From Coprosoma sp963660615 (GTDB taxonomy: Bacteria; Bacillota_I; Bacilli_A; RF39; UBA660): DNA of 5,196 nucleotides. The translations under genes were made by a program, and so were the position numbers. The number at the start of each line of letters is the position of its first letter. Position 1 is the first letter of the stretch. The notes under the pieces were generated by a model. That model was given only the letters and a program-made list of their open reading frames with translations, was not told the origin of the DNA and searched no databases. Location: positions 1 to 5,196 of the forward strand of contig CAVKYE010000031.1 of NCBI GenBank assembly GCA_963660615.1, in the 5' to 3' direction. Positions 1 to 5,196 of this stretch are shown piece by piece.

Positions 1-3000
1 GTAATGGCATGGATAGTAGATGATTCTGAAAATGAAGGTATGTATAAATTATATATAGGCGGAAAAGGAGGAGTTATAGCCCCAGCTAATTCATCTTATT
101 TGTTTAGTGGAGAAGGTTCAAGTAGTACCGGAACATTTTATAAGACAACATCGATGAATTTAGAAAATCTAGATACAAGTAAAGTAACTAATATGCAGCG
201 TATGTTTAAAAAATGTGGTAGTTTAATAAGTTTAGATTTAAGTGGCTTTGATACCTCTTTTGTAATATCTATGCATAGTATGTTTGAAAATTGTAATAGT
301 TTAACGACCATAGATGTAAGTAGTTTTAAAACTTCTAAAGTGGCTGATATGATGGCTATGTTTTGGCAATGTACAAATTTAACAACGTTAGATTTAAGTA
401 ATTTTGATACAAGTAATGTAGTAGAAATGCGAGGTATGTTTTTTTCTTGCAACAGTTTAATTATTCTTGATGTGAGTAGTTTTGATACAAGTAAAGTAAC
501 AAGTATGGCTTATATGTTTGAAGGTTGTGTTAATGTAAAAAAATTAAATGTAAGTAAGTTTAGTACTTCTAATTCAACAAATATGTTTGCCATGTTTAAA
601 GATTGTAAAAGTCTAACAAGTTTAGATGTAAGTAATTTTGATACGGGTAAAGTAACAGATATGCGTAGTATGTTTTATAATTGTACCAATTTAACAAGTC
701 TAGATTTAAGTAGTTTCGATACAAGTAATGTGACAGGTATGACATATATGTTTTATAATTGTAGTAGTTTAACAAAATTATCATTGTGTTCTTTTGACAC
801 GTCGAAAGTAACAAATATGGGAAATATGTTTGGTAATACAACTAAGCTAAAAAGTGTTTATGTTGGTTCTAAGTGGACAACTGCAAATGCAACAACAGAT
901 AATATGTTTTCAAGTAGCGGAGTATCTGCAGTAACCCAATCAGATAACTGTGAAGTAGATGCGGAAGATGTAAGTGTAAGTTTTAATACAATATCTACAA
1001 CAAATTCTATAACTGTAGTAGCATCTGCTTCTGCTGCTAGTGGGATATCAAAATATGAATATAGTAAAGATGGCGGTTCTACTTGGGTTACTGGAACAGG
1101 TAATACTTATACATTTACAGGTTTAACTAATGGTAGTTCACCATCATCATTAAAATCTAAAGTGGTTACTTCTGGTGATGGACTATATGCTGATTCTACT
1201 GAAACAGGAAGATATATATATAAAGGAGCCAATCCTAATAACTATATTAAATTAGGAAATGATACATATAGAATAATAGCTATAGAAACAGATGGAACAC
1301 TTAAAGTTATTAAAAATGGTAGTATTGGCAGTATGGTATTTGACCCAGGATATTTAACAAGTATATCAGGTGTAACGGAAGCAAATTCTGTCACAGGAAC
1401 AAGATATTCAAACACATCTACAGATTACTGTTATGTCTATGATAAAGGGGAATATTATGGCTGTAAAGTATGGGGAAGTAAGACAACAATGTTAGATTCA
1501 TCAGGGAACAATATAACAACAATGCCAAGAGAAATAGGCGGAACATCATATAATCTACCAGAAAAAGAAGCATATATAAATACATATTTAAATAGTACAT
1601 GGTATAATACATTACCATCAAATGTACAAAATAAAATAGTTACTCATATGTTTAATGTAGGAGTGACATCAATTTATGGTGAATCAAATCTTTCAAATAC
1701 CGTGGCTCAAGAACAAGCATATAAATGGAAAGGTAAAGTAGGATTAATGAATGCGAGTGATTATGTAAAAGCCTCAACAAATTCAGCATGTACGAGTGTA
1801 AGTGCATATAATGGTACTTCAAGTTGTTATAATAATAGTGCAACCCATAACTGGATATTTGCAGGTCCTGCTGCACAGACATTTTTATGGACAATCGTAC
1901 CTATGTCTAGCAGTGTCTGTCATGTTCTTATTGTCTACAAAGATGGAGAAGTTCGCAACAACTGTGCAGAGGGAGCGGGGTTTTTCGGCGTCGCCCCAGT
2001 TCTTTATCTATCGTCTAATATCACATTATCAGGTGAAGGAACAAGCAATAATCCATATGAATTAGATGCTACTTCAAGTTATCCAATAAAGGTAAGGGTA
2101 ACGTCAGGTGTTGGAAAACAGGAAACTTCTGCTGCTAAAAATACAAGTTTAAAATCTATTGATACACCTACATTTAGTGAAAGTGGTACTACAAGTAAAA
2201 CAGTTAAAATAACATATCCTAGTGGATGTGGTAGTACATATACTTGTACTTATAGTAAAGATGGCGGTAGTGATGTAACAGTAACATCAACAACTGCTTC
2301 TGTTACATTTACGGATGATGGGACAGTGGTTGCAAAAGTATCTGATGGAACTAATACAGTAAGTAGTAGTTATATGGTTACAGTTGGTTTTCTAATCAGT
2401 GATTTAACTAAGAATGTAGTTACATCAGGGGATGGATTATATGCTGATTCTACTGAAACGGACAGATATGTATATAGAGGAGTAGATCCAAGCAATTATA
2501 TTAAATTAGGGGATGATATGTATAGGATAATAGCGATAGAATCAGATGGAGCACTTAAAGTTATTAAAAATGGTAGTATTGGCAGTATGGTATTTGACCC
2601 AGGACGTTCAACAAGTATATCAGGTGTAACAAGTGCTAAGTCTATGGATGGTACTAGATATTCAAGTTCCTATTTAGATTATTGTTATCAAATAGATGGT
2701 GAAGATATAAATTATGGCGGTTGTAATGTGTGGGGAAGTAAAACAACAATGTTAGATTCGTCAGGAAACAATATAACAACGATGCCAAGAGTAGTGGGGG
2801 GAACAGAATATAATCTTCCTGATACAGAGGCGTATATAAATACATATTTAAATAGTACATGGTTAAATACATTATCTGCATATTTACAAAATAAAATAAC
2901 AAATCATATATTTAATGTAGGATCAGTTCAATATAATGAAACAAGTCTTTCCAATACCGTAACTAAAGAACAAGCATATAAATGGAAAGGTAAAGTAGGC

Positions 3001-3324
3001 TTAATGGCCGCAAGTGATTACATAAAATCAAATTCAAATACAGAGCAATGTGGTTCGGTTAGTTTAATGCAGTCAAACAGCGATATATGTAAAACATCAA
3101 GTTGGATAAAATCTTTGTATGATGATACAAATGGATGGACAATCACACCTGCTGCAGGTTATTTATCTCATTCTGCTGTTATAATGACTATAAGTTCTAA
3201 TAATTTTTTTCCTTACCTCGCCGATTATTATGAGTATGATGTTAATCCAGTATTCTATTTATCCTCTGATATTACATTATCTGGAGCTGGAACTAGTTCT
3301 GATTCTTTTGTTATAGTTAGTTAA
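1..3324 (+). CDS. BspA/DUF285-type leucine-rich repeat surface protein with duplicated C-terminal modules (5' partial)
   Basis: Likely a secreted or cell-surface adhesion/binding protein; the exact ligand is unknown. The frame is open from base 1. The first ATG (base 4) is followed by WIVDD rather than a signal peptide, so the true start and export signal probably lie upstream. Counting that Met as residue 1: residues 48-281 are nine 26-residue repeats of the form LtsLDlSsFDTSnVTnMxxMFxnCxs (BspA-like, DUF285); 282-310 is a degenerate repeat cap (YVGSKW, DNMF); about 323-378 is an Ig/FN3-like linker with YSKDGGS; 387-687 and 805-1106 are two copies of a ~300-residue module; about 689-804 is a second Ig-like linker, again with YSKDGGS. 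Each module has conserved VWGSKTTMLDSSGNN and EQAYKWKGKVGLM blocks, two cysteine pairs and a C-terminal WTI-P...PV-YLSS segment resembling DUF6273/C-type-lectin-like domains (family assignment from memory). The cysteines suit an extracytoplasmic protein. No LPxTG motif or C-terminal membrane segment is present, so anchoring, if any, must be N-terminal. Confidence 0.9.
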   Translation, partial: VMAWIVDDSENEGMYKLYIGGKGGVIAPANSSYLFSGEGSSSTGTFYKTTSMNLENLDTSKVTNMQRMFKKCGSLISLDLSGFDTSFVISMHSMFENCNSLTTIDVSSFKTSKVADMMAMFWQCTNLTTLDLSNFDTSNVVEMRGMFFSCNSLIILDVSSFDTSKVTSMAYMFEGCVNVKKLNVSKFSTSNSTNMFAMFKDCKSLTSLDVSNFDTGKVTDMRSMFYNCTNLTSLDLSSFDTSNVTGMTYMFYNCSSLTKLSLCSFDTSKVTNMGNMFGNTTKLKSVYVGSKWTTANATTDNMFSSSGVSAVTQSDNCEVDAEDVSVSFNTISTTNSITVVASASAASGISKYEYSKDGGSTWVTGTGNTYTFTGLTNGSSPSSLKSKVVTSGDGLYADSTETGRYIYKGANPNNYIKLGNDTYRIIAIETDGTLKVIKNGSIGSMVFDPGYLTSISGVTEANSVTGTRYSNTSTDYCYVYDKGEYYGCKVWGSKTTMLDSSGNNITTMPREIGGTSYNLPEKEAYINTYLNSTWYNTLPSNVQNKIVTHMFNVGVTSIYGESNLSNTVAQEQAYKWKGKVGLMNASDYVKASTNSACTSVSAYNGTSSCYNNSATHNWIFAGPAAQTFLWTIVPMSSSVCHVLIVYKDGEVRNNCAEGAGFFGVAPVLYLSSNITLSGEGTSNNPYELDATSSYPIKVRVTSGVGKQETSAAKNTSLKSIDTPTFSESGTTSKTVKITYPSGCGSTYTCTYSKDGGSDVTVTSTTASVTFTDDGTVVAKVSDGTNTVSSSYMVTVGFLISDLTKNVVTSGDGLYADSTETDRYVYRGVDPSNYIKLGDDMYRIIAIESDGALKVIKNGSIGSMVFDPGRSTSISGVTSAKSMDGTRYSSSYLDYCYQIDGEDINYGGCNVWGSKTTMLDSSGNNITTMPRVVGGTEYNLPDTEAYINTYLNSTWLNTLSAYLQNKITNHIFNVGSVQYNETSLSNTVTKEQAYKWKGKVGLMAASDYIKSNSNTEQCGSVSLMQSNSDICKTSSWIKSLYDDTNGWTITPAAGYLSHSAVIMTISSNNFFPYLADYYEYDVNPVFYLSSDITLSGAGTSSDSFVIVS
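145..846 (+). repeat. Nine tandem 78-bp repeats encoding BspA/DUF285 leucine-rich units
   Basis: Units start at 145, 223, 301, 379, 457, 535, 613, 691 and 769, each exactly 78 bp (26 codons), with no insertion or deletion in the array. The shared core is LDLSxFDTSxVTxMxxMF, followed by a Cys two residues before the unit ends in eight of the nine units; the ninth reads GNTTK and lacks it. The first unit is poorly conserved upstream of its LDTSK. A tenth, degenerate unit starts in register at 847 and closes the array. DNA identity between units is moderate, so this is a coding repeat under protein-level constraint rather than a recent satellite expansion. Confidence 0.92.
1162..2064 (+). repeat. 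Module copy 1 (~900 bp intragenic direct repeat)
   Basis: This is the first copy of a ~300-residue protein module running from VVTSGDGLYADSTET to the NNPYEL end. It aligns to 2416-3321 at an offset of 1254 bp, which becomes 1260 bp after a two-codon insertion in copy 2. Bases 1298-1350 are identical to 2552-2604 (53 of 53 by eye). The block around 1473-1532 is nearly identical to its counterpart, with only a few changes. Two cysteine pairs (DYCY...GCKVW and ACTSV...SSCYN) match those of copy 2. The C-terminal patch at 1903-1995 does not match copy 2 and contains two additional Cys residues. Confidence 0.9.
2416..3321 (+). repeat. Module copy 2 (~900 bp intragenic direct repeat)
   Basis: This is the second copy of the module and forms the C-terminus of the protein. 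Similarity to copy 1 is highest through VWGSKTTMLDSSGNN, the AYINTYLNSTW block and EQAYKWKGKVGLM. It becomes weak after the WTI tripeptide near 3136 and recovers at PVFYLSSDITLSG. The reading frame stops 11 codons after the TLSGAG block, so nothing follows the module: no anchor, sorting signal or linker. Confidence 0.9.
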
Positions 3325-3330
3325 TTTTAT

Positions 3331-3362
3331 AAAACAGCAAGTGTACTTGTTGTTTTTGTTTT
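3331..3362 (+). terminator. Rho-independent terminator after the surface-protein gene
   Basis: The left arm AAAACAGCAAG (3331-3341) pairs with CTTGTTGTTTT (3346-3356) around a TGTA loop, giving 11 pairs including one G-U. A T-rich run follows, reaching 3362. It begins 7 bases after the TAA stop. The stem is AT-rich at its base but complete, and placement and U-tract fit intrinsic termination. It separates this gene from fhs. Confidence 0.8.
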
Positions 3363-3385
3363 ATGATAATAAATTTGTAATATTG

Positions 3386-3394
3386 TGCTATAAT
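3386..3394 (+). promoter_or_regulatory. Extended -10 promoter for fhs
   Basis: TGCTATAAT matches the extended -10 consensus TGnTATAAT exactly. The region 17 bp upstream has no good TTGACA-like -35 box (about ATAATA), which is acceptable for an extended -10 promoter. The predicted start of transcription is near 3400-3402, right at the ribosome binding site. That would give a leader of only about 12-15 bases before the ATG at 3414. The position of the transcription start is inferred. Confidence 0.65.
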
Positions 3395-3400
3395 GGTAGT

Positions 3401-3410
3401 GGAAGGTGAT
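3401..3410 (+). promoter_or_regulatory. Ribosome binding site of fhs (decides the start codon)
   Basis: GGAAGGTGAT contains AGGTGAT, a direct match to the anti-Shine-Dalgarno complement AAGGAGGTGAT. It lies at a suitable distance from ATG 3414. This favours 3414 over the in-frame ATG at 3393, which has no such site and sits inside the -10 box. Confidence 0.8.
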
Positions 3411-3413
3411 TTT

Positions 3414-5006
3414 ATGACTGATTTGGAAATTGCAAGAGGATGTAATAAAAAAAATATTAAGGATATTGCGAAAGAGGTTGGACTTTTAAAAAATGAGATT
3501 ATTTGTTATGGCGATTACAAGGCAAAGGTGAAGGCTTCTAGGAGTAATGATTATGGTAAGCTTATTTTGGTTACGGCTATTAATCCTACGCCTTTTGGTG
3601 AGGGTAAGACGACTGTTAGTATTGGTCTTGCGGATGCTATGCATAGGATGAAGAAGAAGGTTTTGTTATGTTTAAGGGAGCCTTCTATGGGTCCTGTTTT
3701 TGGTCTTAAAGGTGGTGCTACTGGTGGTGGTGCGAGTCAGGTGGTACCAATGGAGGATATTAATCTTCATTTTACTGGTGATTTTCATGCGATTACTGAG
3801 GCTAATAATTTACTTTGTGCGGCTATTGATAATCATATTTATAGAGGCAATGAACTTGGTATTAAAAGGGTTTGTTTTAATAGGTGTTTGGATGTTAATG
3901 ATAGGGCTTTAAGGGATGTTACGCTTAATTATGGTGATGGTAGATTTGAGAAGTTTGATATAACGGCGGCTAGTGAGGTTATGGCGATTTTTTGTTTGGC
4001 GACGTCGCTTTCTAATTTGAAACATAGGCTTGGTAATATTATTGTTGGGTATAATGAGTCTAATAATCCTGTTTTTGCTCGTGATTTGAATGTTCATGGT
4101 GCTATGACGGTTATTTTGAAGGATGCTTTTTATCCTAATTTGGTTCAGACTTTGGAGAATACTCCGGCTTTTATTCATGGCGGACCTTTTGCAAATATTG
4201 CTCATGGGTGTAACAGTGTTGTCTCAACGCGTATGGCTTTAGGTCTTTCTGATTATGTGATTACTGAGGCTGGTTTTGGTTCTGATTTGGGGGCTGAGAA
4301 GTTTTTGGATATTAAGTGTAAGAATAATGGTTTAAAACCTGATACTATTGTTTTGGTTTGTACGGTTAAGGCTTTGAAGTATAATGGTAATGATGATTTG
4401 AAAAATGGTTTGGATAATTTGAAGGTTCATATAGAAAATTTAAGGCTTTATGGAGTACCTATTGTTGTTTGTATTAATAAATATTCTAGTGACACTTTGG
4501 AGGAAATTAATGTTATTAAAGATTTTTGTGTTTTAAATAATGTTTCTGTTTCTGTTAGTACGGCTTATATGGATGGTGGTAAGGGCGCTATGGAACTTGC
4601 TTCTTTGGTTACTGCTTCTTGTGAACTTGATAATAATTTTGTACCTATTTATCATGATTCTGAGCCTATTAAAGATAAGATTTTTAAAATTGCTTCTAAG
4701 ATATATCATGCTAGTGAGGTTAGGTATTCTCCTGAAGCTTTGAATAAGATTCAACTGCTTACGGATTTAGATATGGATAAGCTTCCTATTTGTATGGCGA
4801 AGACGCAATATTCTATATCTGATGATCCTAAGAAACTTGGTTTCCCTCATGATTATTCTATTTATGTAAGGGATATTAAATTATATAATGGTGCTGGATT
4901 TATAACGATTTTGCTTGGCAATATTATGACAATGCCAGGTCTTCCTTCGACTCCTAACTATGAGAATATTGATATTTTGGATGGTGAGGTTACGGGGATA
5001 TTTTAA
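3414..5006 (+). CDS. fhs: Formate-tetrahydrofolate ligase (10-formyl-THF synthetase)
   Basis: Cytoplasmic enzyme that joins formate to tetrahydrofolate using ATP, giving 10-formyl-THF, ADP and phosphate. The product feeds purine synthesis, formyl-Met-tRNA and the wider one-carbon pool; characterised members are homotetramers. The predicted protein has 530 residues. Residues 53-67 carry the nucleotide-binding segment VTAINPTPFGEGKTT; REPSMGPVFGLKGGATGGG (88-106) and VVPMEDINLHFTGD (110-123) follow. Downstream are TLENTPAFIHGGPFANIAHG, TEAGFGSDLGAEKF, CMAKTQYS and the C-terminal GNIMTMPGLP, all family hallmarks. The start at 3414 is chosen from the ribosome binding site; an in-frame ATG at 3393 would add seven residues but overlaps the promoter. 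The family is usually about 555 residues. The shortfall comes from four short gaps in what should be surface loops, with the core complete, so the enzyme is probably functional. Signature-motif changes include Ala where Tyr is usual (GGGASQ) and CTVKALK for VATVRALK. It is transcribed alone, between two terminators. Confidence 0.97.
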   Translation: MTDLEIARGCNKKNIKDIAKEVGLLKNEIICYGDYKAKVKASRSNDYGKLILVTAINPTPFGEGKTTVSIGLADAMHRMKKKVLLCLREPSMGPVFGLKGGATGGGASQVVPMEDINLHFTGDFHAITEANNLLCAAIDNHIYRGNELGIKRVCFNRCLDVNDRALRDVTLNYGDGRFEKFDITAASEVMAIFCLATSLSNLKHRLGNIIVGYNESNNPVFARDLNVHGAMTVILKDAFYPNLVQTLENTPAFIHGGPFANIAHGCNSVVSTRMALGLSDYVITEAGFGSDLGAEKFLDIKCKNNGLKPDTIVLVCTVKALKYNGNDDLKNGLDNLKVHIENLRLYGVPIVVCINKYSSDTLEEINVIKDFCVLNNVSVSVSTAYMDGGKGAMELASLVTASCELDNNFVPIYHDSEPIKDKIFKIASKIYHASEVRYSPEALNKIQLLTDLDMDKLPICMAKTQYSISDDPKKLGFPHDYSIYVRDIKLYNGAGFITILLGNIMTMPGLPSTPNYENIDILDGEVTGIF

Positions 5007-5022
5007 AGGCTTGTTTATTATT

Positions 5023-5045
5023 GGCGATGTTGAAATCGCTTTTTT
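5023..5045 (+). terminator. Rho-independent terminator after fhs
   Basis: GGCGAT (5023-5028) pairs with ATCGCT (5035-5040) around a six-base loop GTTGAA, with five Watson-Crick pairs plus a closing G-U. A run of six T follows (5040-5045), then further T-rich sequence. It lies 16 bases after the fhs stop codon. The stem is short but its GC core and the U-tract fit intrinsic termination. Confidence 0.78.
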
Positions 5046-5070
5046 GTTGTTTTATTTTTGTTTAAAAATG

Positions 5071-5102
5071 GTATTTTGATTAGTTATTTTTGATCAAAAT
5101 AC
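5071..5102. terminator. AT-rich perfect inverted repeat, possible second or bidirectional terminator
   Basis: GTATTTTGAT (5071-5080) is the exact reverse complement of ATCAAAATAC (5093-5102), with a 12-base spacer. T-rich sequence with a run of seven T (5110-5116) follows on the plus strand. It could be a backup terminator for fhs. It could equally be an operator-like palindrome for the gene beyond the right edge. The low GC of the stem makes strong termination uncertain. Confidence 0.4.
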
Positions 5103-5133
5103 TTTATTGTTTTTTTACTTTAAAAAAAGGAAA

Positions 5134-5162
5134 TTTAAAACTTTTATCGTACCATATATATA
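5134..5162 (+). promoter_or_regulatory. Possible promoter for a gene beyond the right edge
   Basis: TTTAAA (5134-5139) and TATATA (5157-5162) are spaced by 17 bp. Both boxes are weak matches to TTGACA and TATAAT in a very AT-rich stretch where such matches arise easily by chance. The main support is position: just upstream of a hairpin and a GGAGGT sequence at the window end. Confidence 0.25.
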
Positions 5163-5184
5163 GAGAGGATGAGAAGTCCTCTTT
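5162..5184 (+). other. Small hairpin upstream of an edge GGAGGT
   Basis: AGAGGA (5164-5169) pairs with TCCTCT (5177-5182) around TGAGAAG. A G-U and an A-U pair can extend the stem to 5162/5184. A TTTTAG tail follows, then GGAGGT at 5191-5196. The structure could be part of a leader or a weak terminator; the sequence ends too soon to decide. The GGAGGT is a good Shine-Dalgarno candidate for a gene starting just outside the window. Confidence 0.35.
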
Positions 5185-5196
5185 TAGAATGGAGGT

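Noticed and set aside
138..452. Minus-strand open frame opposite the leucine-rich repeats
   Set aside because: It mirrors the 78-bp periodicity of the plus-strand gene, has no ribosome binding site of note and encodes no recognisable protein; the other minus-strand frames in 596-2902 are similar shadows.
145..846. Regular 78-bp repeats as a CRISPR array
   Set aside because: The repeats are contiguous and coding, without unique spacers of constant length or a conserved palindromic repeat.
1802..2065. Plus-strand overlapping frame of 87 codons within the variable patch of the surface gene
   Set aside because: It lies wholly inside the long frame, has no good start signal and resembles no family; its openness follows from the composition of the region.
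3393..3395. ATG 3393 as the start of fhs
   Set aside because: It lies inside the TATAAT box and lacks a ribosome binding site, whereas ATG 3414 has AGGTGAT at a suitable distance and gives a family-like N-terminus.
3700..3912. Overlapping plus-strand frame within fhs (also 4540-4743)
   Set aside because: Repetitive, hydrophobic low-complexity translations caused by the T/G-rich codons of fhs in a shifted frame; not genes.
3909..4205. Minus-strand frames within fhs (also 4533-4754)
   Set aside because: Translations rich in Ile, Asn and Arg that arise from reading fhs codons in reverse; no start signals.
5110..5128. T7A-CTT-TA7 self-complementary stretch
   Set aside because: It consists only of A-T pairs in homopolymer runs, which arise easily by chance in sequence this AT-rich.
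5169..5196. Possible gene starts at ATG 5169 or ATG 5189
   Set aside because: ATG 5169 has no spacing from the purine run before it, ATG 5189 has no suitably placed site, and too few codons remain to judge; GGAGGT fits better as the site for a start outside the window.
1..5196. tRNA, rRNA, riboswitch or insertion-sequence signatures
   Set aside because: No cloverleaf, conserved rRNA segment, known riboswitch core, transposase or terminal inverted repeats were seen in the non-coding parts, which are short.

Overview
The window comes from a low-GC Gram-positive-like bacterium, most plausibly a gut-associated Firmicute (Bacilli/Clostridia, possibly a lineage close to the Mollicutes). The grounds are the strong A+T bias, a Shine-Dalgarno sequence of the AAGGAGGTGAT type, hairpin-plus-U-tract terminators, and a surface-protein type common in such genomes. 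Tryptophan is encoded by TGG throughout the first gene and both genes stop with TAA, so nothing suggests that TGA is reassigned.

Positions 1-3324 hold the 3' part of one large gene that is already open at the left edge. It encodes a mosaic, probably secreted, surface protein. In order it has nine 26-residue BspA/DUF285-type leucine-rich repeats plus a degenerate cap, an Ig/FN3-like linker, a ~300-residue module, a second Ig-like linker, and a second copy of the ~300-residue module that ends the protein. The module copies are almost identical in their first two thirds. They diverge sharply in a 31-32 residue, lectin-like C-terminal patch. In the first copy that patch also has raised G+C and many C-ending codons. 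A hairpin terminator follows the gene at 3331-3362.

Positions 3386-5045 form an independent single-gene transcription unit: an extended -10 promoter, a strong ribosome binding site, fhs (formate-tetrahydrofolate ligase, one-carbon metabolism) and a hairpin terminator. The fhs product is a compact version of the family, with the shortening confined to what look like surface loops. Its codon usage (T/G-rich third positions) contrasts with that of the surface gene (A-rich third positions).

Positions 5046-5196 contain no gene. They hold a second AT-rich inverted repeat, a possible promoter, a small hairpin and a GGAGGT sequence at the very edge, which probably belongs to a gene starting just beyond the window. 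The two genes show no functional link; they are neighbours with separate transcription signals.
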